NCBI RefSeq assembly: GCF_001758225.1
Contig: NZ_MAST01000018.1
Span: forward strand, 1-64,000
Origin: Humibacillus sp. DSM 29435
Lineage (GTDB): Bacteria > Actinomycetota > Actinomycetes > Actinomycetales > Dermatophilaceae
Direction: 5' to 3'
Length of the DNA: 64,000 nt
Below are positions 25,766 through 34,721 of the stretch, piece after piece. The notes under the pieces are model-generated. The model ran no database searches. It was not told where the DNA came from and saw nothing but the letters and a program-made list of their open reading frames with translations. Within the stretch, counting starts at the first letter, position 1; the number at the start of each line of letters is the position of its first letter. A program made the position numbers and the translations under genes.

Positions 25766-27289
25766 TCAGAAGAACCGGGCGATGAGCAGCCCCACGCCCA
25801 CCGAGCCGATGGTGGCCACGAGCCCCGGGAGCATGAAGGAGTGGTTGAGCACGAACCGTCCGATGCGGGTCGTGCCGCTGCGGTCGAAGCTGATGGCCGC
25901 GATGAGGGTTCCGTAGGTCGGCAGGAAGAAGTAGCCGTTGACCGCCGGCCACATCGCGACGAGCTGGGGGCCGCCGAGGCCGAGAGCGAGCCCCAGCGGC
26001 AGTAGCGCCCGGGTGGTGGCGGCCTGGCTGAAAAGCAGCACCGAGGCGAGGAAGAGGCCGATCGCGAAGGTCCACGGCGCCGCGGTGACCATGCTCGTCA
26101 GCCCCCCGACGACGGTCTTCTCGTTGGCGTCGATGAGCGTCTGACCGAGCCAGGCCAGCCCGAAGATTCCCACGAGAGCGACGAAGCCGGAGCGCGCCGT
26201 GGCTGCTCGTGGGACGGCCTCGATGTCGACCCGGCAGGTGAGCATGATGATGGCCGCGATGGCGAGCATGGTGATCTGGATGGTCAGAGCCATCGACAGC
26301 GGAGTGGCCACGCCATCGTCGTTCGGGAACGCGGGACGCAACCCCTCGAACGCGCCGAGCACGACGATCGACCCGACGCCCACCAGGAAGATGAGGGCGC
26401 TGAGCCGGCCCGCCCCCGGTCGCTCGTTCTTCGTCGGGGGGTTGTCGGCGGCGTCCCGGGCCGGCATGAGTGCCGTCGCGGTGGACACCGTCGGCGCGGC
26501 GGCTCCCGAGGAGGAAGTGGTGGAACCAGCCGAACCCGCCTTCAGCACAGTCGTACTCGACGATCCGGACGACACCCCAACGGTATCTGCGCCGCTGTCG
26601 CTGACGTCACCCGACCGCCCGGTCTTGACTGCTCCCTTGACGGGTATCGGGGGCACCAGCCCATCGCGGACCCGCTGCTGGAACACCGGATCGTCAGCGA
26701 GCTCGGCCCCGCGTCGGTACGACAGCAGGGCAGCGATCACGACACCGGCCAGGGTGGCAGGAACCGCGATCGCCATGATCTTGAGCAGCGTCATGCCCTC
26801 GGGTTCGAGGATGACGATGATCGCCGCCATCGCCGCCGAGACCGGGCTGGCGGTGATCGCCTGTTGTGACGCGATGGTCGCGACGGCGATCGGGCGTTCG
26901 GGCCGGATGCCGTTGTCGTGGGCGACATCGTGGATGACGGGTAGCAGCGGGTAGAAGATGTGGCCGGTGCCGGCGCCGAACGTGAACAGGTAGGCCACCA
27001 GCGGAGCCACGATCGTGATGTGCTGCGGGAACCGGCGGATCACCCGCTCTGCGACGCTCACCAGCCAGGCGATACCGCCGGCGGCCTCCATCGCGGCGGC
27101 GGCGCTGATCACCGCAAGGATGATGAGCATGACGTCGATGGGCGGCGCCGAGGGCTTCTCGCGGAACACCACGGTGAGGATGAGAACACCCACCCCTCCC
27201 CAGAGGCCGAGGGCGATGCCACCCTTGCGCGCGCCGAGGGCGATGACGCCCAGCACGACGATGAGCTCGATGGTGAACTTCCAGTCCAT
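25766..27289 (-). CDS. Anaerobic C4-dicarboxylate transporter (Dcu family)
   Basis: The 507-aa membrane protein matches DcuA/DcuB-type antiporters that exchange aspartate, fumarate or malate for succinate. It opens with a DWKFTIELIVVLGVIALGAR helix and includes the FTFGAGTGHIFYPLLPVI and SQQAITASPVSAAMAA segments. Unlike ~440-aa relatives it carries a central Ser/Thr/Ala-rich hydrophilic insert of about 75 residues (around 215-290). ATG 27289 has AGGAG 9 nt upstream; a start nine codons earlier lacks one. It sits between frdB and aspA on the same strand. Confidence 0.9.
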   Translation of the reverse strand: MDWKFTIELIVVLGVIALGARKGGIALGLWGGVGVLILTVVFREKPSAPPIDVMLIILAVISAAAAMEAAGGIAWLVSVAERVIRRFPQHITIVAPLVAYLFTFGAGTGHIFYPLLPVIHDVAHDNGIRPERPIAVATIASQQAITASPVSAAMAAIIVILEPEGMTLLKIMAIAVPATLAGVVIAALLSYRRGAELADDPVFQQRVRDGLVPPIPVKGAVKTGRSGDVSDSGADTVGVSSGSSSTTVLKAGSAGSTTSSSGAAAPTVSTATALMPARDAADNPPTKNERPGAGRLSALIFLVGVGSIVVLGAFEGLRPAFPNDDGVATPLSMALTIQITMLAIAAIIMLTCRVDIEAVPRAATARSGFVALVGIFGLAWLGQTLIDANEKTVVGGLTSMVTAAPWTFAIGLFLASVLLFSQAATTRALLPLGLALGLGGPQLVAMWPAVNGYFFLPTYGTLIAAISFDRSGTTRIGRFVLNHSFMLPGLVATIGSVGVGLLIARFF

Positions 27290-27513
27290 GCGCTGACTCC
27301 TGTGATCGCCGACCACACTGATGCCGGCCGTGCGAGCGCACGAACAGACCGATGGTGACCCTCACGGTAGGGCTCTGCCCGCCGGCCCCACAGGGCCAAA
27401 CGTCCCGTCCGTCGATCCCGCCGACGGGACCGGGGTCGTGCCTCCCGATCGGCGCCGGCCCGAGTCACGAGCTCGTTAGTCGTTGTGCAGCAGAGGATTT
27501 CGGTCGGGCGGGG

Positions 27514-28263
27514 CTAGTCGTCCTTCTGCCGGAAGAAGCTGCGCAGCCCTTCCTTGTTGACGGCCGCGATGGCGGTCAGGGGGATGTGCGCCGGGCACAC
27601 CCGGGCGCATTCTCCGTAGAGCGAGCACGGGCCGAAGTCCTGCTCCATCTCGGAGAGCATCGCCCGGGCGCGCTTCCCTCGTTCCTGCCTTCCGGTGGGA
27701 AGCAGTGACAGATGGGTGAGTTTGGAGCCGACGAACAGGTGGGCAGCACCGTTGGGGCAGGCGGCCACGCAGGCACCGCAGCCGATGCAGGCGGCCATGT
27801 CCAGTGCTCGCTCGGCGCTCTCGTGCGGTACCAGCAGCGAGTTGGCGTCGGGTGCGGTGCCGGCGTCGATGGCGACGTGCCCACCAGCCGCAATGATGCG
27901 GTCCATCGCAGAACGGTCGACGACGAGGTCGCGGATGACCGGAAAGGCAGCCGATCGCAGCGGTTCCAGCCGAATTCGTTGCCCGTCGGCGTAGCCGGCC
28001 AGGCGCTGGTGGCATGAGGGGGTGTTGCGCTGGGGCCCGTGGGGGTTGCCGTCGACGGTGACTCCGCAGGCTCCGCAGATGCCTTCTCGACAGTCTGACT
28101 CGAACGCCACCGGCTCCAGCCCGTTCTCGACGAGCTGGTCGTTGAGTCGGTCGAGCAGCTCGAGGATGGACATCTCTGGGGTCGCGTCGTCGACGGTGTG
28201 GGTCTCGTATCGTCCCGGACCCTGCGGGGTGTCCTGGCGCCAGACCTCGATGACCAGCCTCAT
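27514..28263 (-). CDS. frdB: Fumarate reductase/succinate dehydrogenase iron-sulfur subunit
   Basis: The 249-aa subunit carries electrons between flavin and quinone. The ferredoxin domain holds the [2Fe-2S] cysteines (CREGICGACG plus a later CHQRL), and the C-terminal domain has CIGCGACVAACP and CSLYGECARVCP for the [4Fe-4S] and [3Fe-4S] centres. Its ATG overlaps the flavoprotein stop (ATGA). Confidence 0.93.
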   Translation of the reverse strand: MRLVIEVWRQDTPQGPGRYETHTVDDATPEMSILELLDRLNDQLVENGLEPVAFESDCREGICGACGVTVDGNPHGPQRNTPSCHQRLAGYADGQRIRLEPLRSAAFPVIRDLVVDRSAMDRIIAAGGHVAIDAGTAPDANSLLVPHESAERALDMAACIGCGACVAACPNGAAHLFVGSKLTHLSLLPTGRQERGKRARAMLSEMEQDFGPCSLYGECARVCPAHIPLTAIAAVNKEGLRSFFRQKDD

Positions 28264-30242
28264 GTGTAGTTCCGTGTCTGTAGGCGCACCGATTCGAACG
28301 TCAGCCGCTCGTGGTGGCGCACGAAGTGCCCGTCGTCGACCTGCCACGCGGAGGCGAACGCCCAGTGCTCATCGTCACGGGCCGCTTCGCCATCGACCTG
28401 GTGCTCGTCACGAAAGTGCGCGCCGCACGACTCCTCGCGGTCAAGCGCATCGACGCACATCAGCTCTGCGAGCTCGAGGTAGTCGGCCACCCTCCCGGCC
28501 CGCTCCAGCTCCTGGTTGAGACGCTCGGCGCTGCCCACGATGCGCAGGTCGCTCCAGAACTGCTCTCGAAGCTGCCGAACGGCGGCGATGGTCGCGGTCA
28601 GCGACGGCTCGGTACGCGTGACCCCGCACCCCTCGTAGAGCAGGTCGCCGAGGATGCGGTGAAAGTGGCTGGGGCCGTGGGTGCCACCGATGGTCAACAG
28701 GCTGTCAACGCGCGCCCGGGTGCGGGTGAGCGCCTCCTGAACCGGTGCCGAGTCGGGCGCGAGCGGGGCGGTTCCGAGCAGCGGCGCCAGGTAGTTCGGC
28801 ACCGAGTAGGGCAGGGTGAACCAGCCGTCCACGCACGCCGACAGCAAAGAGTTGGCCCCGAGTCGGTTGGCACCGTGGTAGCCCCAGCCGCACTCGCCGC
28901 CCACGAAGAGGCCTGGCAGCGAGGTCATCTGGTCGTAGTCGCTCCACAGCCCGCCCATGGTGAAGTGCGCACCAGGGGCGATGCGCATCGGCACGGCATA
29001 CGGGTCCTCCCCGGTCGCGTGCTTGTACATGTCGAAGAGATTGCCGTACCGCTCGGAGATGGTGGCCTTGCCGAGCCGAGCGATGGCGTCACGGAAGTCG
29101 AGGTACACACCGTTCTGCAATGAGCCGACGCCGTGACCCGAGCGGATCTGGGCCACCGCGTTGCGGGAGGCGACGTCGCGGGGCGTGAGGTTGCCGAAGG
29201 CGGGGTACTTGCGTTCCAGGTAGTAGTCGCGCTCCTCCTCGGGGATGCTGCCTGCGGCCCGCTCGTCGCCCGCCTTCGCCGGCACCCAGATGCGACCGTC
29301 GTTGCGCAGGGACTCGCTCATGAGGATGGTCTTGGACTGCCACTTGGAGCCCACCGGCAGTGCGGTCGGGTGGAACTGGATGAACGAGGGAGACGCGATG
29401 AGCGCGCCGCGCTGCACGGCCCGCCATGCGGCCGAAGCGTTGGAGTTCTTGGCCAGCGTCGAGAAGTAGTAGATGTTGCCGTAGCCGCCGGTGCTCAGGA
29501 CCACGGCATGAGCGGTGTGGGCCGTGATTTTTCCAGAGACGAGGTTGCGCATGACGACGCCGGCCACGCGGCCATCGTCCATCACCAGGTCGAGCATCTC
29601 GTGCCGGGTCCGTAAGGTGACCGTGCCGGCATCCACCTGGCGCAGCAACGCCTGCGAGCCCGCGACCTGCAGCTGCTGCCCGGTCTGCCCACGCGCGTAG
29701 TAGGTGCGCGAGACCTGCACCCCGCCGAACGACCGGGTGGCCAACGTTCCCCCGTACTCACGGGCGAAGGGTGCCCCGATGGCGTTGAGGTGGTCGATGA
29801 CCCGCTGCGACTCCTCGCCAAGGCGGAACGCGTCGGCCTCTCGCCCACGGAAGTCGCCGCCCTTGACCGTGTCTCTGACGAACCGCTCGAGAGAGTCGTT
29901 GTCGACCGTGTTGTCGCCGGCCGCGTTGATGCCGCCCTGCGCAGCGACAGAGTGCGCCCGTCGCGGGGAGTCGTGGTAGGTGAAGCACTCGACCTCGTAG
30001 CCCAGCTCCCCCAACGCGGCAGCGGCGCCGGCGCCGGCCAGCCCGGTGCCGACCACGATGACCTTGAGGCGGCGCCGGTTCGCAGGGTTGACGAGTCGGT
30101 AGTCCAGCCGGCGTCGTTGCCAGGCGGCCGACAAGGGCCCCTCGGGCGCGCCTCCGTCGATCACGCCACCGGCTCGCGCCCCCGGAACGGTGCACGGCGG
30201 CGGCATCCAGCCCGAGGCGGCAGCAGCGGCAGCGGTCGTCAT
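28260..30242 (-). CDS. frdA: Fumarate reductase/succinate dehydrogenase flavoprotein subunit
   Basis: The 660-aa catalytic subunit interconverts fumarate and succinate. It shows the FAD dinucleotide motif VVGTGLAGAGAAAALGELGY, the covalent-flavin histidine motif HSVAAQGGINA, an HPTAL segment and the active-site region near THGPSHFHRILGDLLYEGCG. It is of the non-enterobacterial (Bacillus/Bacteroides-like) class that pairs with one diheme cytochrome b. Its ATG overlaps the stop of the cytochrome gene. Confidence 0.93.
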   Translation of the reverse strand: MTTAAAAAASGWMPPPCTVPGARAGGVIDGGAPEGPLSAAWQRRRLDYRLVNPANRRRLKVIVVGTGLAGAGAAAALGELGYEVECFTYHDSPRRAHSVAAQGGINAAGDNTVDNDSLERFVRDTVKGGDFRGREADAFRLGEESQRVIDHLNAIGAPFAREYGGTLATRSFGGVQVSRTYYARGQTGQQLQVAGSQALLRQVDAGTVTLRTRHEMLDLVMDDGRVAGVVMRNLVSGKITAHTAHAVVLSTGGYGNIYYFSTLAKNSNASAAWRAVQRGALIASPSFIQFHPTALPVGSKWQSKTILMSESLRNDGRIWVPAKAGDERAAGSIPEEERDYYLERKYPAFGNLTPRDVASRNAVAQIRSGHGVGSLQNGVYLDFRDAIARLGKATISERYGNLFDMYKHATGEDPYAVPMRIAPGAHFTMGGLWSDYDQMTSLPGLFVGGECGWGYHGANRLGANSLLSACVDGWFTLPYSVPNYLAPLLGTAPLAPDSAPVQEALTRTRARVDSLLTIGGTHGPSHFHRILGDLLYEGCGVTRTEPSLTATIAAVRQLREQFWSDLRIVGSAERLNQELERAGRVADYLELAELMCVDALDREESCGAHFRDEHQVDGEAARDDEHWAFASAWQVDDGHFVRHHERLTFESVRLQTRNYT

Positions 30243-31039
30243 GACAGCAGTCCGGTCAGCACGCTGATGGGGATGATGATGTTGCCCAGCATCACTGCGA
30301 GGGCAAGCACCCCCGCGACGGCGTACCCCACCGCGCGCAGGCGTCGACCGGTGGCGCCCAGGTCACTGACGGCGGCCCATAGCCCGTGCGCGAGGTGCAG
30401 GAACAGGGCGATCATGGCGAGCAGGTAGAACGCCGCGGCGACCGGGCGCTGGAAGCTGGCGATGAGGTTCTCGTAGGCGTAGGCCTGGTCGAGCGTCGCG
30501 GCCCGGAACGAGGTGGATGCCGCACCGCCGGTACCGGTGGTCAGGTCGAGCACGTGAAAGACGACGAAGCCGAGGAGCACCACGCCGGTGACCAGCATCG
30601 TGCGGGCCGTGAAGTTTCGCAGCCCCAACCCCTGATGCCGGTGGGTTCCTCGCGAAGCCCGGCCGCGTGACCAGAGCACCCCGGCCGCACCCACGTGCGC
30701 GACCAGGCAGACGAGCAGCACGACGCGCACGACCCACAGCAGGCCCTCGTAGGGCAGGAACGGCTGCAGCACCGTGCGCAGCCAATGTGCGTATTCGTTG
30801 AAGTGATCGGCGCCCGTGAACACCTTGAGGTTGCCGATCATGTGAACCAGCACGTACAGCGCGAAGACGACTCCCGAGAGGGCCATCACGACTTTGAGCA
30901 CCCAGCTGGGCACTCTCGGCGCTCGGCGTACCCGGGCATCACGCACCCTGCCCAGTTCCAGAGCAGCATCGTCGGCACCGGGCAGCGCGGAGCCCATGGC
31001 CCGAGAGGGGTGGCCTGCGGCCGTCTGCGATGACGCCAT
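30239..31039 (-). CDS. frdC: Fumarate reductase/succinate dehydrogenase cytochrome b subunit
   Basis: The 266-aa integral membrane subunit has five hydrophobic helices with histidines placed for two hemes (VLVHMIGNLKVF, LFLHLAHGLWAAV). It should oxidise menaquinol or reduce menaquinone. It is the first gene of the operon; ATG 31039 follows AGGAGGCGAGC, while an open frame continues upstream without a signal. Operon order frdC-frdA-frdB, then dcu and aspA. Confidence 0.9.
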   Translation of the reverse strand: MASSQTAAGHPSRAMGSALPGADDAALELGRVRDARVRRAPRVPSWVLKVVMALSGVVFALYVLVHMIGNLKVFTGADHFNEYAHWLRTVLQPFLPYEGLLWVVRVVLLVCLVAHVGAAGVLWSRGRASRGTHRHQGLGLRNFTARTMLVTGVVLLGFVVFHVLDLTTGTGGAASTSFRAATLDQAYAYENLIASFQRPVAAAFYLLAMIALFLHLAHGLWAAVSDLGATGRRLRAVGYAVAGVLALAVMLGNIIIPISVLTGLLS

Positions 31040-31210
31040 GCTCGCCTCCTGTAACGGCGAACTGTACACGCGCCTCTCGCCGACCGCCGGCGGCGTCACT
31101 CTCACGCCGCGGAAGTCCCGTGGTCAACGCCGCTCACACCCGAGCTCCCTCAAGGCCTCTCGACGCTGCCTGCATCCTGCGGGCCGGCGCCGAGCACGAA
31201 GACGAAGACG

Positions 31211-31253
31211 GTTGACGTGTTCACCTCCGTTTCATTGAGGTGAACACGTCAAC
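31211..31253. promoter_or_regulatory. Perfect 17-bp inverted repeat upstream of the fumarate reductase operon
   Basis: GTTGACGTGTTCACCTC (31211-31227) and GAGGTGAACACGTCAAC (31237-31253) are perfect complements separated by 9 nt. It lies 172 bp upstream of frdC and 100 bp past the GMC pseudogene stop, in a 314-bp gap (31040-31353) with no other feature. It may be an operator for frdCAB or the former terminator of the pseudogene; there is no U-rich tail. Confidence 0.6.
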
Positions 31254-31353
31254 CAGACCCTGGCGTGTTCGATCGGTCCATCCATGCTCTCCAGCACAGC
31301 CCGCCACTCGATGAGGGCCTGCTGACCGCAGCCAGGGCAGATGGTGGTGTCGT

Positions 31354-32597
31354 TCACAAGTTTCTGTCGTCGGTGAGTGACCACCCTCGGTTGCCCTCGA
31401 GCGGTCCCTGCCGGGAGGACACCCCCGGTGGTTGCGCCCGGCGGAGGATGTCTGCCGCTCGCTCCGCGATCATGATCGTCGGGGCCTGGGTGTTACCTCG
31501 AGTGATGGTGGGCATCAGCGATGCGTCTACGACATGAAGGTCCTGAATCCCGTGCACCTGCAACGTCGCCGGCACGACCACCGACATCGAGTCGGTGCCC
31601 ATGCGGCAGGTTCCGACCGGGTGCCACTGGGTGACGACGCTGTCTTGGATCCACCTGTCCAGGTCGGCGTCGCTGGAGCCCGCGGCCGGGTGCAGCGGTG
31701 GCCCGGTGACAAAAGCCAGGGCCGGCGCCTCGAAGAGACGCCGCACACGCTTGAGCGCGATACGCAGGCGGAGCCGGTCGGCGGGGTTACTGAGGTAACG
31801 GGGGTCGACGACCGGGGTGCGCCGGGATCGGCTGAGCTCAGCTGCACGTGGCCCCGGCTGGACGGGGTGACCAGGGAGATCACGCAGGTGATGGCGGCCA
31901 CCTCGAGCGGCACCAGGGCCGCGCTGAGGCCGAGCAACAACGGGGACAGCTGGAAGTCCGGCGCTTCCAGGTGCTCGTCGGTCCGCAGGAGTGCGGCCGC
32001 TTGGCCGAGGGGAGGCAAGCGGTCCGCGAAGAAGGAGCTGGTAGCTGCGAAGGTCGTCCGGCCCAGATCGGTGAGCAGGTGGCTGCCATCGGTGACCGGC
32101 CAGACCGCAGGTAGCAGTGGGCGGCCGTGCAGGTTCTGCCCCACTCCGGGCAGGTCTGCGACGACGTCGGTTCCATGGGCATAAAGGTGAGCGGCCGGCC
32201 CGACGCCCGACAGCATCAGCAACTACGGAGTGCGTAGCGCTCCCGCAGAGAGCACCACGGACGTCCGAGCGCTCACCTCGTGTTCGGTGTCATCGCCAGA
32301 TGTGGTGCGGAAGCGGACGCCTACGGCACGACCTGACTCGATGGCGACCGATGTGACCTGCACCCCCTAGGCGATCGTGAGGTTCGAGCGCGTCGCTGCG
32401 GGCTTCAGGTACGCCGCGACAACGCTGTGCCGAGCGCCGTAGCGGATATTGCTCTGGGCCAGGCCGATTCCCTCGCGGTCGGCCCCTTTGAAGTCATCGA
32501 TCAGGGGCAGTCCCTGCTCCACTCCGGCCGCGATGAACGACATCGACAGCGGGTGCACGTCGCGGGGACGGGTCACCGTCATGGAGCCGTCTGCGCC
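31354..32597 (-). pseudogene. GMC-family oxidoreductase (choline dehydrogenase-like), decayed
   Basis: Fragments of one flavoenzyme can be read on the minus strand. The 5' part (32597-32371) carries a GMC segment (TRPRDVHPLSMSFIAAGV) and is cut by an in-frame TAG at 32368-32370. A second nonsense codon, a CAG-to-TAG type change, sits about 32224 just before LLMLSGVG. A frameshift near 31820 shifts to the C-terminal part with WHPVGTCRMG, which holds the catalytic histidine. The FAD-binding N-terminus is missing, apparently replaced by the IS3-like remnant. The gene is clearly dead. Confidence 0.85.
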
Positions 32598-32935
32598 GGT
32601 CTTCCCGGAACGGTTCGGCTCGCTCCAGCACGCCCGGGCCTTCCTGGAGGAGTTCGTGGCGGCGTACAACCACGAATTTCACCACAGCGGCATCGGGCTG
32701 CACACCGCCGCCGATGTCCACTACGGCCACGCCGGCGCCCAGACCGCCGCCCGCAGCCAGGCCCTGGCCCACGCGCGAGCCGCTCACCCCGAACGGTTCA
32801 CCAACCACCACGACCCCAAGATTCTCGCCCTACCCGAAGGCCTGGATCAACCCACCCGCAGCCCCGCCCGAACCCACCGACATCGTCGCCGCGTAACACC
32901 CACTGGCCTCAACCACCTTGATAAATTCCGCTGCC
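32598..32935 (+). pseudogene. IS3-family transposase C-terminal remnant
   Basis: The plus strand encodes the end of an rve-type integrase core (FPERFGSLQHARAFLEE, YNHEFHHSGIGLHTAADVHY), followed by a frameshift near 32830 into a short tail containing AWINPP and a stop at 32896. After it comes a TTGATAAATTCCG string like the right end of such elements. The left end and most of the transposase are absent. Its insertion explains the lost N-terminus of the GMC gene. Confidence 0.8.
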
Positions 32936-32964
32936 GCGACTACCGCCGCGCTGGACGGCGACAC

Positions 32965-34464
32965 TCAGATCGACGTGACCAGGACCTTGTTGGGGCTGAT
33001 CTGGTGTACGAACGTTGCTGTCCCGCGGCCGACGTAGAACACGTATGTCCACGACGGCAGTCCTCCTCGCTGAGTCAGCCTCTCGGGCGGGGTGACCGTG
33101 CTGCTGCCGTCAGCGATCAGCATGTCGCTGGGATCCTTCAACGGGTCCACGAGCGTGAACTGCTGGTGTCCCACCTCCACGGCTCCGGGCCCGTTGGTGT
33201 CGTCGTGGTCGGACGGCCCGTGGATGCGTGGCCACATGCCGACCCGCTTCGCTTGAGCCACCTGCTTGTTGAGCCAGACCAGGCTGACGTGCCCGTCGCC
33301 GTCGTCGGTGTTGGGATCCGGCCGCTTCGGGTCGTCTGCAGGCTTCGGAGCCTCGGGAGGGGGGACCGGGGTGCCTCCGGCCGGATGAACGAGCTTGTCG
33401 ACGTACGGGTCGATGAAGTTAACGATGACTCCCCCGATGTAGACGCCGGCCAGGAAGCTTCCGGCCACCATCTCCGTCTTCTCGACCAGTTGCTTCGGGG
33501 CGCCCAGCTTCTCAGCCCAGCCACCGACATCCTTGATCTTGTCGGCGGCCTTGGTGGCGAAGTCCTTGGCTCCGTCGCCCACCGGGTGTCCAGCCATGTC
33601 CGTGGGGTCGACGACATCCTCGCGGTGGTACGGCTCCTCTCCCCAGGTGCCGTCCGCCATCCTCTTAGCCTCCGAGAGGGGGTCAGCGGCACCGGCCTTC
33701 AGGCCGCCGATACCGTGTTCGTTGGCGTAGTCCTCGAGGGAGGTCTTGTGGAACGGGGCGTCGATTCCGGACCATTCCTCCCACCCCGGGCCGAACCACT
33801 CGCCGAGCTTTCCCACCGTGCCCGTTCCGACTGAGGCGCCCGCGATGGCGTCGCTGATCTCCTGCTTCTTGTCGTCGAGCAGGCCCTTCAGCCGCGCATC
33901 GCGCTTGCGGGTGTAGGTGTGGGCAGCCAGCTTCCGGCGCCAGTCGTCGTCGAACGTGAGCACCTGCCCGGCGTCGTAGGTGGCGGCTGCACCGCTGCGC
34001 TCCATCACCAACGTGGGCCACTGCGCCGTGTACGCGCTGGTCGCGCTCAGATCGGCGGCCGTCTGGGCCAGCGCGCAGGCGACGTGCTCGGGCACCTGAC
34101 CCCACAGCAGGTTAGCCAGAGAAGCGGTGAGGCCCTCCAGCCCCTGCCCGCCATGACGCTCCCCGTGGGAGACGACCATGGCAGCCAGTGCCGTGCAGGA
34201 CCAGACGTCGGCCTGCCGTGCCTGACCGATCGCCATGCCCTGGACCGCCGCGAGTCCCAACACCGCGTCGACGCCGGCGAGGTCGTCGGCGATCGACGAG
34301 GTGACTCGTGCGGAGGGATCCAGCGCCTTGCGCGCCAGTTCCTGCATCAGCATGAGGCAGCTCGACCACGGGATGGCAACCGCCACTCCCGTGGTCATGT
34401 AGATGGGTCCGAGCGCAGTCGTGGAGACGAGCTCGTCGGACGTGGCGTTCAAGGGAGCAGGCAT
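32965..34464 (-). CDS. Unknown 499-aa protein in a decayed island
   Basis: I do not recognise this protein. The first ~150 residues are helical and Ala-rich without a signal peptide. The middle (about residues 195-330) is hydrophilic with a GEWFGPGWEEWSGIDAPFHK stretch and Asp/Gly-rich segments. One hydrophobic segment lies near residue 335 (GSFLAGVYIGGVIVNFI), followed by a Pro-rich acidic linker and a beta-rich C-terminal ~110 residues (FTLVDPLKDPSDMLIADG). The multi-part layout with a Pro-rich linker recalls large secreted or polymorphic-toxin-like proteins, but no toxin motif is visible. Base composition is lower in GC than flanking core genes. Confidence 0.65.
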   Translation of the reverse strand: MPAPLNATSDELVSTTALGPIYMTTGVAVAIPWSSCLMLMQELARKALDPSARVTSSIADDLAGVDAVLGLAAVQGMAIGQARQADVWSCTALAAMVVSHGERHGGQGLEGLTASLANLLWGQVPEHVACALAQTAADLSATSAYTAQWPTLVMERSGAAATYDAGQVLTFDDDWRRKLAAHTYTRKRDARLKGLLDDKKQEISDAIAGASVGTGTVGKLGEWFGPGWEEWSGIDAPFHKTSLEDYANEHGIGGLKAGAADPLSEAKRMADGTWGEEPYHREDVVDPTDMAGHPVGDGAKDFATKAADKIKDVGGWAEKLGAPKQLVEKTEMVAGSFLAGVYIGGVIVNFIDPYVDKLVHPAGGTPVPPPEAPKPADDPKRPDPNTDDGDGHVSLVWLNKQVAQAKRVGMWPRIHGPSDHDDTNGPGAVEVGHQQFTLVDPLKDPSDMLIADGSSTVTPPERLTQRGGLPSWTYVFYVGRGTATFVHQISPNKVLVTSI

Positions 34465-34721
34465 CTGTCTTTCCGATACGGGTCAGAGGGGAGTGCTGGC
34501 GAGCTGAGACGCCCGGGCAGCAGCAGCCGCCGGCAGCAGCCGCCGGCGCACCACTAGGAAGTGGCGTGCGAATCGGTAACATCGTGCTACCGCTGGCATG
34601 GCTGCCGCAGCGGGTGATGACGGGCCCGCATGGGGTCTTGCGGTCAGGGCTGCCGGTTTCCCGGGTGCCCGCCGGTGAGCGAGAAGCCTCGAAGGAGCAG
34701 CCCGCGCAGCTGGAGCCTGAA

